From Rufibacter hautae (GTDB lineage Bacteria > Bacteroidota > Bacteroidia > Cytophagales > Hymenobacteraceae), in NCBI RefSeq assembly GCF_008271695.1, contig NZ_VKKY01000002.1, forward strand, positions 124,001 through 188,000: a stretch of 64,000 nucleotides of DNA, written 5' to 3'. Below are positions 26,921 through 36,831 of the stretch, one piece after another. Under the pieces are notes generated by a model. The model did no database searches, had not been told where the DNA came from, and was given only the letters and a program-made list of their open reading frames with translations. The position numbers and the translations under genes are program-made. The stretch's first letter is position 1; each line of letters begins with the position of its first letter.

Positions 26921-29091
26921 TGAAGTATTGGTTACTCACAACGGAATACCCTCCCTTTTTTGGGGGTGGTATAAGCACCTATTGCTATTGCACGGCCACT
27001 ATGTTGCAGAGGAATGGCCATGAAGTTACTGTGTTTGTAAATGATTCTAGGGTCAAGGGTTTTACTGAAGACTACCAAAAGGAAATTAGAATTGTTAGGT
27101 TTAATCCTTCACAAACTGGGTCTTCTTCCTTTCTGGGACATGTTACCAATATCAGTTATGAATTTGCATATGTAGTAAAACACTTTATAGAAAAAGAAGG
27201 AAAGCCAGATATAATTGAAGCCCAGGAATATTTGGGAACCGGCTACTATTTGCTCCAATTCAAAAAACTTCAGTATGAGTGGTGCAATGAGGTGAAAATC
27301 CTGATCACCATGCACTCTCCGGCGTTCCTATACTTGGAGTATAATCATGTTCCATTATATAAGTACCCAAATTACTGGATAGGGGAAATGGAAAGGTTCT
27401 GTATCCAAGCTGCGGATGTGGTTATATCGCCAAGTGACTTCCTGGTTAAGGAAGTTGGAAAGCGTTTAACTTACTTGCATAAAAATATTTATGTAGTGCC
27501 TAACCCCTTTATTTCACTTGAAGAAGAGGAAGTGGTAGAGGGTGTTGCAGAAGGAGAAGAAATCATTTTTTATGGTAAGCTTTCAGCACAGAAAGGCACT
27601 TTTAAATTACTTCAATACTTTGAGGAGTTGTGGCTTGATGGTTTTAAGGAGAAACTAACGCTTATCGGGGGAGAAGATATCGTTTACCATCCCGAAGGTA
27701 AAACAATGGGCACTATTGTCAGAGGGAAGTACTCAGAGTACTTGAACAATGGATTGTTACGGTTAGAAGGCCCAATTCCACCAAGCAAAGTTGCCAGCCG
27801 CCTAAGGAGGGCCAAAGTGGTCATTGTTCCCAGTACAGTGGATAATCTGCCTTACGTGGTGCTGGAGATGATGAGTTTGGGTTTGATAATACTAGTTTCT
27901 AAACAGGGAGGACAAGCCGAAGCGATAACAAACGGGTTTGACGGGTTCGAGTTTGATCACCTTGAGCCAAAGTCATTCCATGCGCAATTGAACAGGATTC
28001 TAAATCTGACAGTAGACCAAAGAGCCTTCATAAGGCAGAACGCTCTTAACTCTGTTAGAAACCGCTACAATTTAGAGGTGGTGTATAAGCAGAAGTTAAA
28101 GGTCATCCAAAATGAACTAGCTGCACAAGGTACGAGTAAAAGCTTTCCTTTCATTAGGCAGCCCGCAGATTGTACTTACCCGCAAATCCTGCAAAAGGGT
28201 GTGAATGGCATGCTCTCAATTGTTGTTCCCTATTATAACATGGGGAAGTACATAGAAGAGACCATTGATTCTATTAAAAAGTCAGACCTAACATCAAAAG
28301 AAATCATCATTGTAAATGATGGAAGCACTGATCCTGAAAGTTTGCGGAAACTAATCCCTTACCGGACAGATCCTGATATAAAGGTTGTGGATGTCCCAAA
28401 CGCAGGCTTAGCAAGTGCCCGGAATATTGGGGCTGAAAGTGCCACCGGTGAGTTTTTGGCTTTTTTAGATGCAGATGATCAGGTGGCAACCGATTATTTC
28501 TCAAAGGCAACTAAGGTCTTGGGAACGTACGATAATGTTCATTTTGTAGGCGCCTGGACCCAGTATTATGAAGGGTCAAACAAGGTTTGGCCTACATTCA
28601 CTCCAGAGCCTCCTCTTGTGTTGTTTCACAACCTTATCAATTCAAGCGGTCTAATCTTTAAAAGAGCTACTTTTTTGTATGCAGGAAAAAATGACAAGGA
28701 AATGCCATTCCCAGGCTTGGAGGACTACGAAAGTGTTATTTCTTTAGTAGAAAATGGTTTCAATGGGGTTGTGATCCCAGAAAAGCTTTTCCTGTATAGG
28801 GTCCGGAAAGATTCTATGATCAGAGGTGTTTCAAACGTGAAGAAACAGGTTCTTTGTGATTACATCAGCCACAAGCACAGAAAGGTGTATGCAGCGTACG
28901 GTTCCGAACTTTTTAGCTTAACCAACGCAAATGGTACGGGAACTGTGCTGGATAACCCAAGTCTAGATTATCAATCATTCCAAAGGTTTCCATTCAACAA
29001 CCCTGTAACAAGGGAAGTGATTTCACTAATTAAGAAGAACAGGGTTTTAAAGAAGATTGCCCTACGCGCATTTAGTAAATTTATCAAATAG
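26920..29091 (+). CDS. Two-domain glycosyltransferase (GT4-GT2 fusion)
   Basis: 723 residues. The N-terminal GT-B half (~1-410) has TTEYPPFFGGGISTYCYC, a donor site with FYGKLSAQKGTFKLL, and VPSTVDNLPYVVLEMMSLG as the E-x7-E region. The C-terminal GT-A half (~425-650) has LSIVVPYYNMGKYIEETI, IIVNDGSTD and FLDADDQ, the metal-binding acidic motif. One polypeptide therefore probably makes two different linkages in succession, as fused transferases do in repeat-unit synthesis. Start ATG overlaps the preceding stop; the ABC permease begins 6 bp downstream. Confidence 0.9.
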   Translation: MKYWLLTTEYPPFFGGGISTYCYCTATMLQRNGHEVTVFVNDSRVKGFTEDYQKEIRIVRFNPSQTGSSSFLGHVTNISYEFAYVVKHFIEKEGKPDIIEAQEYLGTGYYLLQFKKLQYEWCNEVKILITMHSPAFLYLEYNHVPLYKYPNYWIGEMERFCIQAADVVISPSDFLVKEVGKRLTYLHKNIYVVPNPFISLEEEEVVEGVAEGEEIIFYGKLSAQKGTFKLLQYFEELWLDGFKEKLTLIGGEDIVYHPEGKTMGTIVRGKYSEYLNNGLLRLEGPIPPSKVASRLRRAKVVIVPSTVDNLPYVVLEMMSLGLIILVSKQGGQAEAITNGFDGFEFDHLEPKSFHAQLNRILNLTVDQRAFIRQNALNSVRNRYNLEVVYKQKLKVIQNELAAQGTSKSFPFIRQPADCTYPQILQKGVNGMLSIVVPYYNMGKYIEETIDSIKKSDLTSKEIIIVNDGSTDPESLRKLIPYRTDPDIKVVDVPNAGLASARNIGAESATGEFLAFLDADDQVATDYFSKATKVLGTYDNVHFVGAWTQYYEGSNKVWPTFTPEPPLVLFHNLINSSGLIFKRATFLYAGKNDKEMPFPGLEDYESVISLVENGFNGVVIPEKLFLYRVRKDSMIRGVSNVKKQVLCDYISHKHRKVYAAYGSELFSLTNANGTGTVLDNPSLDYQSFQRFPFNNPVTREVISLIKKNRVLKKIALRAFSKFIK

Positions 29092-29096
29092 GTATT

Positions 29097-29894
29097 ATGA
29101 TTTCAAAAACATTGAGCAGTTGGTATTCAGGGAGCAATAAGCTTGAAAGATTGTGGCTTTTAGCCAAGATTGAATTCAAACTCAGATATTATGAAAATAA
29201 GCTAGGCCTATTTTGGGCATTGTTGAAGCCAATCTTAGATATCTGCATTTATTATGTGGTCTTTAATATCATCATGCAGCAAGGCATCCCAGCTTTTGCC
29301 TCTTATCTGTTCATTGGGTTAATCTTGTTCAATTTCTTTATTGAAAGTACCAGTGGCACAATTGCTATTCTAAACGCTAAGAAGTATTTGTATGAGTATA
29401 GCAACATGAACAAACTGGAAATCTATATTTCAACCTTGATGAGCAATGTGATTGGTTTTACATTTAATTTCATCATGTTCATGGTCTTCTACAATTTTCT
29501 AGAGCCGCAATCCATAGGGTTATCTATTCAAAACTTCTGGATTGTTCCCATATTTGCGAATCTCTTTATAATGGCTTTGGGAGTCTCCTTGATCCTTTCC
29601 AATATTTATATCATAGCCAAAGACATCACGCAAATCTGGCAGGTATTCTCTACAGTTTTGATGTTCATCTCTCCCTTGTTCTATAAGCTTTCAAGTTTCA
29701 AGGCAGCCTTACCCTCTTTTGACTATGCTAATCCCCTGGCTGGAATCATTATCAACGCTAGGCGGGTTATGATGCAAGGGCTGCAACCAGACTATGAATT
29801 GATGATTTTCGATTACGGATACGCCTTCTTATTTCTATTTGTAGGCTTGATTTTATTGAACAAACTTGGCTCTAAGGCCGCTGAAAAACTGTAA
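29097..29894 (+). CDS. Polysaccharide ABC exporter permease (Wzm-like)
   Basis: 265 residues, about six membrane helices, ABC-2 type. The N-terminal amphipathic segment LAKIEFKLRYYENKLGLFWALLKP is the usual gate-helix/first-helix pattern of O-antigen and teichoic-acid exporters. It forms the channel through which the completed lipid-linked glycan crosses the inner membrane. The ATPase gene starts 7 bp downstream. Named Wzm-like by family and context. Confidence 0.9.
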   Translation: MISKTLSSWYSGSNKLERLWLLAKIEFKLRYYENKLGLFWALLKPILDICIYYVVFNIIMQQGIPAFASYLFIGLILFNFFIESTSGTIAILNAKKYLYEYSNMNKLEIYISTLMSNVIGFTFNFIMFMVFYNFLEPQSIGLSIQNFWIVPIFANLFIMALGVSLILSNIYIIAKDITQIWQVFSTVLMFISPLFYKLSSFKAALPSFDYANPLAGIIINARRVMMQGLQPDYELMIFDYGYAFLFLFVGLILLNKLGSKAAEKL

Positions 29895-29901
29895 TATTGG
29901 A

Positions 29902-30651
29902 ATGGAAAATACTATTGTGAAGAACGGGATCGCGATAAAGGCAAGAAACATCAGTAAGACCTTTCAGATTTCAGAGGATAGCCATAACACGGTGAAGCAC
30001 CGGTTGTTTAATCTTTTCAACCCGCCAAGAACTAAATATGTGCCTGCGTTAAAGAACCTTTCTATGGAAATCATGCAGGGAGAGTGCATTGGCTTGCTGG
30101 GAAGAAACGGATGCGGTAAATCTACTTTGGTGAAGTTGTTAGCTGGGGTTTATCCATCAGATACAGGGTACGTGAACATCCAGGGCTCTACCATGCTGAT
30201 GAACCTAGGCGTGGGCATGAGCCATGAGTTGACTGCCCGTGAAAACGTGTATGTTTCTGGATCTGTCTTGGGCCTTAAAATAAAAGAGATAGATGCCATC
30301 TTTGATGAAATCATTTCCTTTGCTGAACTGGAAGGGTTTGTAGACACCAAAATCAAGTTCTTCTCCTCGGGGATGGTGGCTCGTTTAGGCTTTTCAATAG
30401 CCGTGAAGGCTGGCGCCGATATCATGTTCCTGGATGAAATCTTTGCTGTAGGGGATGCTAAGTTTCAGGAGAAAGCAATAAAGGTATTTGAGAGCTCCTG
30501 GATACAAGGCAAAACAGTGGTGCTGGTAAGCCACAGCATGGAAGTGATCAGGAAATACTGTAACCGGGCAGCCTTTATGAGAAAAGGTGAGCTCGTTTAT
30601 TTTGGAGACACGGAACAAGCCATTGACCTTTATATGAAGGATAACGAGTAA
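29902..30651 (+). CDS. Polysaccharide ABC exporter ATPase (Wzt-like)
   Basis: 249 residues from ATG 29902; the frame also has an upstream TTG (29866) overlapping the permease, which is less likely. Walker A GRNGCGKST, signature FSSGMVARLGFSIAV (degenerate SGG), Walker B ADIMFLDEIF and H-loop VLVSHSME are present. It lacks the ~170-residue C-terminal carbohydrate-binding domain of long Wzt proteins, so export should not depend on recognition of a terminal cap by this subunit. Energises the permease encoded immediately upstream. Last plus-strand gene of the cluster. Confidence 0.92.
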   Translation: MENTIVKNGIAIKARNISKTFQISEDSHNTVKHRLFNLFNPPRTKYVPALKNLSMEIMQGECIGLLGRNGCGKSTLVKLLAGVYPSDTGYVNIQGSTMLMNLGVGMSHELTARENVYVSGSVLGLKIKEIDAIFDEIISFAELEGFVDTKIKFFSSGMVARLGFSIAVKAGADIMFLDEIFAVGDAKFQEKAIKVFESSWIQGKTVVLVSHSMEVIRKYCNRAAFMRKGELVYFGDTEQAIDLYMKDNE

Positions 30652-30680
30652 TTAATTACCTATTAATCTCTTTTAAGATA

Positions 30681-30724
30681 AAAACGGAATGGTCCGGTTG
30701 AAATCAACTGGACCGTTCCGTTTT
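30681..30724. terminator. Bidirectional terminator overlapping ligase stop codon
   Basis: AAAACGGAATGGTCCGGTTG (30681-30700) pairs with 30705-30724 (two G:U pairs), with A tract on one side and T tract on the other. The TGA of the convergent ligase gene (30704-30706) lies at the loop/right-arm junction, so the hairpin serves both transcripts. Confidence 0.8.
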
Positions 30725-31981
30725 TACAGTATTTGTCAATACAAAGGGAATAAAAAAACCTACGAGCATTGTCCCGAAGTTCTTGCCAAAGTACACTTCG
30801 GTTATCCAGGCAAGGGCAAAAGTGCTGATGACGAGTATGGCAAAGCCGTTCTGGTTTTGGTAAGCGAAAAGAAGGGGCAAAAAGAGCCAGCCAACTAAGT
30901 AGAAAAGTAGGCCGATTACCCCGAGGCTGAACAGTACGTCCAAGTAATTGCTGTGCACGTTCTTATCGGTTTCAATGGCCATGTAGAACTTCTTCTCTTT
31001 GTACTTTTCTAACAGAACAGCGTCCTTATCGCCTAAGTCCACACCTATGATTGGGCAGGTTTGAAATACTTCTAATCCGCAGGTCCAGGCGGCTAACCTA
31101 AAGTTAGCTCCGTTCCACTGGTCTGGAGTGATTTCCATGTTATAATGACTTTCCTTGCCTCTGCTTTCATAGTTAAAGCTTTGGTATGTGAGTTCTTTGT
31201 AGCGGTTGAAGGTGGAAGGCATGAGCTTGTTAATGACTACTGTTCCTATAATTAACCCCAAAACCAGCGTTAGCCCTTCCAGAATCTTCCGTTTTCTGAT
31301 GATGTAGTAAAAACTAAAACCAAGCGCCACAAACAGAAGCAGGGTAAACATGATGCGGCTTGCCAACAGGTAGCTGAAGGTAAATAGTACTACCACAGCC
31401 AGTAACATACCAATCTTGTTTTTGCCTCTGCCAAAGAAGATTTCTTTCGCGAAAATGTAGAGGGCTATATTGGTGGCCAAAGCCATATAAATGGATTGTT
31501 GCCTCGTGATGCCAGTGAGAGCGTCGTTGTAGAGGTAGTCTGTTCTGTGGGCAGTACTGGCAGCGTAAATACTAGTGATTATGCAAACTAAAGCCACAAT
31601 AGTAGTAATGACGGCAAAAGATAGTAGCACCTTGTCCTTGAATTCCTTTTTAAGCTGGAGTAACCCTAAGCTAGCTGGGAAAAGGAGTAAGGGAAGTCTG
31701 ATTTTCAGGTGGTGCAGCCCTCTGGCAATATCGTCTGAGAGGAGGGTGCTTACTACCAGCACTAGGAAGAACAGGAGCATGCCCTGGAGGTAGGGCCTTT
31801 GTTTAAGAGTCTCCCATTTATCTTTAAGACTACTCATGGAAAAGCTATAAACTACCAGCAAGCCTGTTACAACAGAATTGATCCCGCTTAAGTGGGCAAA
31901 ATAGAGGGTAGCAAAGAATAGCAGAATCAAGGCAAACAGCCCTTTTTCTTTTTTTGTGAAATCTTGTAGGCTAAGAATCAT
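30704..31981 (-). CDS. O-antigen ligase family membrane protein
   Basis: 425 residues, about 10-12 membrane helices, with the long periplasmic loop before the last helices typical of WaaL/Wzy_C proteins. That loop contains the conserved His in NVHSNYLDVLFSLGVIG. Expected to transfer the exported glycan from its lipid carrier to lipid A core in the periplasm. It converges on the ABC exporter and shares a terminator with it, so it is regulated separately from the cluster. A Wzy polymerase is the alternative, but the ABC route does not need one, which favours ligase. Confidence 0.85.
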   Translation of the reverse strand: MILSLQDFTKKEKGLFALILLFFATLYFAHLSGINSVVTGLLVVYSFSMSSLKDKWETLKQRPYLQGMLLFFLVLVVSTLLSDDIARGLHHLKIRLPLLLFPASLGLLQLKKEFKDKVLLSFAVITTIVALVCIITSIYAASTAHRTDYLYNDALTGITRQQSIYMALATNIALYIFAKEIFFGRGKNKIGMLLAVVVLFTFSYLLASRIMFTLLLFVALGFSFYYIIRKRKILEGLTLVLGLIIGTVVINKLMPSTFNRYKELTYQSFNYESRGKESHYNMEITPDQWNGANFRLAAWTCGLEVFQTCPIIGVDLGDKDAVLLEKYKEKKFYMAIETDKNVHSNYLDVLFSLGVIGLLFYLVGWLFLPLLFAYQNQNGFAILVISTFALAWITEVYFGKNFGTMLVGFFIPFVLTNTVKTERSS

Positions 31982-32452
31982 GCTGGGGGTGCTGTCAGGC
32001 AGATGTTACTGCCTAGTAGATGTATTTGATTTGGTATAAGCTTTCCTTACATAAAAAGCGAGTTCACTTCTTAGGTAGAACTGTTTTGCAAAATTAACTA
32101 ATGATTTTAGTTTAGGGAGATATAAGCACGTTTTTGCAAAATTGGTCTTTAAGTAAAATAAGGAGCAGGTCTATGGCGATAGTGATGACCACTGTCTCCG
32201 TCCGGATGGAAAGGGTTTTGCAAATTGTTAGAAGAGGAGTTGAAATTTATTTTCCAACGGAGTTCCCACTAATTAAGATAAAATTCGGTTTGCCTGCTGA
32301 TAGGCCGAGTTGAAACTTAATATGGCATGTTTTTAGTCCATTTTCTTAAAAACAGGTCATAAAACAAAAAGTATTCGGGTCTTGATCTTAGACTTATTGT
32401 GCCAGGTGGCCCAAATATCCTTGAGAACATGTTGAGGCAAGTTCAAACAAAA
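31982..32452. other. Intergenic region, no gene seen
   Basis: About 470 bp without a plausible ORF. GTTTTGCAAAATTAA at 32083-32097 resembles GTTTTGTGCAAAATTA near 45175, upstream of a lipoprotein gene. A strongly eroded copy of the dispersed palindrome lies near 32335-32365. Confidence 0.4.
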
Positions 32453-32476
32453 AGGGTGCGAGACAACTCGCACCCT
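32453..32476 (-). terminator. Hairpin terminator
   Basis: AGGGTGCGAG (32453-32462) pairs with CTCGCACCCT (32467-32476). On the minus strand it is followed by TTTTGTTTG. Ends the 32505 gene. Confidence 0.65.
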
Positions 32477-32504
32477 GTAATTGGCTTTTTAAAGCGGCTA
32501 AGGC

Positions 32505-32945
32505 CTATCCATTATGTTGGTTGAAATCACCGCCATTGTAGTCACCGCCTACTTGGCCGCTTCCGCCGTAACCGGCGCCAGCACCACTGGCAGCTCCTTG
32601 ATCTAAGCTAGCTTGGTTTCCACTTTGGTTATGGCCGCCATTGCGGTTCTTTCCTTTTTTTCCGTAGCTAGACTGCCCAGTAGTTGAGCTTTTGCTTGAA
32701 CGGTTCAGGAAGAAGCCATAGGCTATCAAGCCTAGTCCGGCTGCAAACGCAACGTATTGTTTGTCTTTGTTCCGAAGCTGCTGATAGAATTTCACGCCAG
32801 AGTCTGCCGGATTGTTGATGATGTTAGAGATTTCCTGCGGATTCTGGATCAGGTCTGTAAGGGCTTTGGTCTCTTGATTATTTTCCATGGTTTTAGGGGT
32901 TTGTGTGGTTGTAGGTACGGGTTTTACAGGGGTTGGATGCTCCAC
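32505..32945 (-). CDS. Small membrane protein with Gly-rich tail
   Basis: 146 residues if the first ATG is used; MENNQETKALTD at 32888 is a likely alternative start giving 127. One hydrophobic segment (YVAFAAGLGLIAYGFFL, about 85-101) follows a soluble part, and the last ~45 residues are a Gly/Ser/Asn/Gln low-complexity tail (GAGYGGSGQVGGDYNGG). No family recognised. Such single-helix proteins with disordered tails occur in Cytophagales without known function. Confidence 0.65.
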   Translation of the reverse strand: MEHPTPVKPVPTTTQTPKTMENNQETKALTDLIQNPQEISNIINNPADSGVKFYQQLRNKDKQYVAFAAGLGLIAYGFFLNRSSKSSTTGQSSYGKKGKNRNGGHNQSGNQASLDQGAASGAGAGYGGSGQVGGDYNGGDFNQHNG

Positions 32946-33477
32946 TTCCTGAAATATTTTAACAAAGAAGCCGCTACTAAAAGCCTCTACTTAGGTTTTG
33001 TTTAACGAATAATTTATTGTCACACATTATTTTGTGTAACTATACCTGACTTGTTTCCGAGAAAAGGAAGTCGTTTTCAAAAGAGTATGGCTTTGTAAAA
33101 TGTAAGCTGAAAATGCACCATTAAGATTCTAGTAAACTTCATATGTCAAATTGTGACAAATGTTTGTGGTTAACGGTGTTAAGCGATTTAAATAGGATTT
33201 TCGCCTCGCCGTCTAGAATACCCAAATAAAAGATTTTACCGCTACTGCCAAAACCATAAGGCTATTGCAAATCCTGCTGTAAACTCCCCTGCAGCAAAGG
33301 CATGAATAAATGTCTCTGTGGTCAATGATCACCCAATATGTGGGTGTAAGGGTTTATTTTACTTCCATATTAGGTATGGTGCTGTTTCTGACGTCCTTTT
33401 GTAAAACCAGGACAAAAGCGCCACTTGGAGATGCCAGTAAAAATCTGTATTATTATAGGCTTTTTTAAGATTTCAGC
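32946..33477. other. Intergenic region with possible operator
   Basis: About 530 bp with no plausible gene. It separates a minus-strand gene from the UnbV/VCBS gene, so it should hold promoters for both directions. CACACATTATTTTGTGT near 33022 is a loose inverted repeat. Confidence 0.4.
33144..33158. promoter_or_regulatory. Inverted repeat TGTCA-N5-TGACA, possible operator
   Basis: TGTCAAATTGTGACA is a perfect 5+5 inverted repeat in the divergent intergenic region. The layout resembles CRP/FNR-family sites, but a 10-bp match can occur by chance. Confidence 0.25.
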
Positions 33478-36400
33478 ATGTATTTGTTTAGACGTACTTC
33501 CCTTTTAGGGATAGCCTTTTTGTTAGTAGTAACCTTGGGTTGCCAAAAAGAGAAACAGGAGAAAGAGACCGCCACCGCACCTGCGTCTTCTTCTGGACCC
33601 ACTCTTTTCACGCTTCTCTCGCCTGAGACAACCAATATCACTTTCAACAATAACCTCACCGAGACGCCTTATTCCAACATCATCGTCTACCAGTACTTTT
33701 ACAATGGCGGCGGCGTGGCCATCAGCGATGTAAACCAGGACGGCCTGCAGGACATCTACTTCTCGGGAAATATGGTGCCCAACCGGTTGTACCTGAACAA
33801 AGGACAGATGCGGTTTGAGGACGTTTCAACGGCAGCGGGCGTTACGGGAAATCAGAATGGCTGGAAGACGGGCACCACCATCGCTGATGTCAACGGAGAT
33901 GGCCTCCCAGATATTTACCAATGCTACTCGGGAAGCTTGCCCGGAGAAAGGCGCGCCAACCAACTGTTCATTAACCAGGGACCCGGCAAAAACGGGGTTC
34001 CTACCTTTATGGACAAAGCGAAGGAAATGGGCCTGGCAGATTCTTCCTTCAGCACCCATGCTTCCTTTTTTGACTTCGACCGGGACCATGACCTAGATAT
34101 GTTCCTGCTGAACCATAATCCGAAGCAGTTCACCAACCTGGACGATGTCACCATCAAGGAAATCAAAAAGAAGCCGGAGCGCGCCATGCAGGCCAAGCTC
34201 TACCAGAACAACAATGGCACGTTCAAAGACATCTCAGACAAGGCTGGCCTAGATAAATCAGCGTTTTCCTACGGACTTGGCGCCGGCATCGCGGATATAA
34301 ACCAGGACGGTTGGCCCGATATCTACGTCTCTAACGATTACTCGGCCCCAGATTTCTTGCTCGTCAACAACAAGAACGGCACCTTCATAGATAAATCTAA
34401 AGGCAGCATCCAACATACGTCCATCTATTCCATGGGCAATGACATTGGCGACATCAACAACGACGGCCTGCCCGATATCATGACCCTGGACATGCTGCCT
34501 GAGGACAACAAACGCCAGAAGCAATTATTCGGGCCAGACAATTACGAGTACTTTGACATGCAGGTACGCGCCGGGTTCAACTACCAGTACATGCGCAACA
34601 TGCTGCAGGTGAACAACGGAGACGGCACGTTCAGCGAGGTAGGCCAGCTCAGCGGCGTTTCCAACACCGACTGGAGTTGGGCACCTCTCTTAGCCGATTA
34701 TGACAACGATGGCTGGAAAGACCTTTTCGTGACCAACGGCTTTTTGAAGGATTTCACCAACATGGACTTCATCAAGTTCCGGAGCGCCTATTTCCAGTAC
34801 CTGCGGGGCAAGGTGACGCCGCAAAGCGTGATGAACCTGCTGTCCAAAATGCCGGCTTCCAACGTGAATAACTACATGTTCAAAAATACCGGGGGCCTAC
34901 AGTTCAGCAACGTGGGTAAAAGCTGGGGTTTTGAACTTCCCTCCAACAGCAACGGGGCCGCCTACGCAGACTTGGACAATGACGGTGACTTAGACCTAGT
35001 CGCCAATAACGTGAACCAGCCCGCCTTCGTGTACCAGAACCAAGCCCAGAATCAACTGAAACACCAATATCTGCAGTTGAAATTGGTTGGCGCAGGCAAG
35101 AACACCCAAGGTTTGGGTGCCAAAGTGATCCTGTACCAGAAAGGACAGCAGCAGCTCCAGGAGCAGATGACCTCGCGCGGGTTCCAGTCCAGCGTATCGC
35201 CGGTGCTGCATTTCGGGTTGGGCGGCAACGGTACTATTGATTCACTGCGCGTGGTTTGGCTGGGAGGCAAGCAGCAGGTCCTCAGAGACGTGAAGGCCAA
35301 CCAGGTGCTCACCCTGGAGGAGAAAAACGCCACCTCCACCTATATACCCGTTGGGCCGGGCAAAACCTATTTCACAGAAACTGCTTCTCCAGTTACGTTC
35401 GCACACCAGAAAACCCCTATCAATGACTTTAAGCGCCAGCCGCTCATGATTAACCCCATGTCCTTTTCGGGGCCCTGTTTGGTAAAAGGCGACGTAAACG
35501 CTGATGGCCTGGAGGATATCTTCGCAGGGGGCGCCATCGGGCAGGCTGGGGCGATTTATCTGCAATCTAAAGGCGGTAAGTTCACCCTGAAGGCAAACCC
35601 GGCTTTCGCCTTGGATAAAAGCAGCGAAGACGTGGATGCCCTGTTCTTCGACGCGAACAATGACAAGACGCTGGACCTATACGTGGTGAGCGGCGGTTAC
35701 CACAACTTCATGCCCACTGATGCCGCCCTGCAGGACCGCCTGTACCTAAACGATGGCAAAGGCAATTTCAAAAAAGCCCTTAAGGCACTTCCAACCATGC
35801 TCACGAGCAAAAGCTGCGTGCGCGCCTCAGATATCAACGGAGACGGGGCGTTGGATCTGTTCGTGGGTGGCCGGGTGATTCCGGGTCGCTACCCCGAGGC
35901 GCCCCGCAGCTACGTGTTGCTTAACAACGGCAAAGGCCAGTTCAGTGACGAAACCGCAAAAGTGGCCCCAAAACTCCAGAACATCGGTATGGTGACTGAT
36001 GCTGCCTGGCACGACCTTAACGGCGACCAGAAAGCAGAACTAGTGGTGGTGGGAGAGTGGATGTCCGTTTCTGTTTTCGGCCTGAAAAACGGAAAACTCA
36101 CCGAAAACACCGATGCCTTCTTCGCCCGGAAGTACAGCGGCTGGTGGAACAAACTGCTGGTGGGCGATTTCAACAAAGACAACCGCCCCGACCTACTCAT
36201 CGGGAACCAGGGGTTCAACACCCAGTGTAAGGCCTCTGAGAAAGAACCCGCCGAGATGTACTTCAAAGACTTTGATGACAACGGCGCCGTGGATCCCATC
36301 CTGTGTTTTTACATGCAGGGCAAGAGCTACCCCTATGTGACGCGTGACGAGCTTCTGGACCAGGTAAGCATGATGCGCACTCGCTTCCAGGACTACGGCA

Positions 36401-36831
36401 CCTACGCCAGCGCCTCGCTCAAGGAAATCTTCACCCCTACGGAACTTAGTGGGGCCGGTCATCTGTCCTGCAACTATATGCAAACGGCTTATTTTCAAGG
36501 AGGTGCGAACGGGAAGTTCACCGAGATGAAATTGCCGCTGCAGGCCCAGTACTCGCCGGTATTTGCCATGACCACCCTGGATTATAACCATGACGGCGCT
36601 CCGGACCTGCTTTTGGGTGGTAATGTCAACAAAGCCCGCCTGCGGTTCGGGAAATCAGACGCGAACTACGGTGTGCTGCTGCAGAACGATGGCAAAGGAA
36701 ACTTCGCTTACGTGCCGCAGCATAAATCTGGGTTCAAGGTGGTAGGCGATGTGCGGAGCATTCTGAACGTGAACAATACGGTGGTATTCGGGTTGAACCA
36801 GATGCCCGTGAAAGCATACAAGCTGCAGTAA
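33478..36831 (+). CDS. VCBS/FG-GAP repeat lipoprotein with UnbV/ASPIC domain
   Basis: 1117 residues. Lipoprotein signal ending TLGC (C22). Two arrays of FG-GAP/VCBS calcium-binding blades, with motifs such as DVNQDGLQDIYF, DVNGDGLPDIY, DINQDGWPDIY, DINNDGLPDI and DYDNDGWKDLF, surround a central ASPIC/UnbV domain (about 530-625: LQLKLVGAG ... GLGAKVILY ... SSVSPVLHFGLG). A second set of blades (DVNADGLEDIF, DINGDGALDLF, DFNKDNRPDLL, DYNHDGAPDLL) fills the C-terminal half. Predicted extracytoplasmic beta-propeller, Ca-dependent binding; substrate unknown. Its stop overlaps the haloperoxidase start (TAATGA), so the two proteins are made together and may work together at the outer membrane. Confidence 0.92.
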   Translation: MYLFRRTSLLGIAFLLVVTLGCQKEKQEKETATAPASSSGPTLFTLLSPETTNITFNNNLTETPYSNIIVYQYFYNGGGVAISDVNQDGLQDIYFSGNMVPNRLYLNKGQMRFEDVSTAAGVTGNQNGWKTGTTIADVNGDGLPDIYQCYSGSLPGERRANQLFINQGPGKNGVPTFMDKAKEMGLADSSFSTHASFFDFDRDHDLDMFLLNHNPKQFTNLDDVTIKEIKKKPERAMQAKLYQNNNGTFKDISDKAGLDKSAFSYGLGAGIADINQDGWPDIYVSNDYSAPDFLLVNNKNGTFIDKSKGSIQHTSIYSMGNDIGDINNDGLPDIMTLDMLPEDNKRQKQLFGPDNYEYFDMQVRAGFNYQYMRNMLQVNNGDGTFSEVGQLSGVSNTDWSWAPLLADYDNDGWKDLFVTNGFLKDFTNMDFIKFRSAYFQYLRGKVTPQSVMNLLSKMPASNVNNYMFKNTGGLQFSNVGKSWGFELPSNSNGAAYADLDNDGDLDLVANNVNQPAFVYQNQAQNQLKHQYLQLKLVGAGKNTQGLGAKVILYQKGQQQLQEQMTSRGFQSSVSPVLHFGLGGNGTIDSLRVVWLGGKQQVLRDVKANQVLTLEEKNATSTYIPVGPGKTYFTETASPVTFAHQKTPINDFKRQPLMINPMSFSGPCLVKGDVNADGLEDIFAGGAIGQAGAIYLQSKGGKFTLKANPAFALDKSSEDVDALFFDANNDKTLDLYVVSGGYHNFMPTDAALQDRLYLNDGKGNFKKALKALPTMLTSKSCVRASDINGDGALDLFVGGRVIPGRYPEAPRSYVLLNNGKGQFSDETAKVAPKLQNIGMVTDAAWHDLNGDQKAELVVVGEWMSVSVFGLKNGKLTENTDAFFARKYSGWWNKLLVGDFNKDNRPDLLIGNQGFNTQCKASEKEPAEMYFKDFDDNGAVDPILCFYMQGKSYPYVTRDELLDQVSMMRTRFQDYGTYASASLKEIFTPTELSGAGHLSCNYMQTAYFQGGANGKFTEMKLPLQAQYSPVFAMTTLDYNHDGAPDLLLGGNVNKARLRFGKSDANYGVLLQNDGKGNFAYVPQHKSGFKVVGDVRSILNVNNTVVFGLNQMPVKAYKLQ

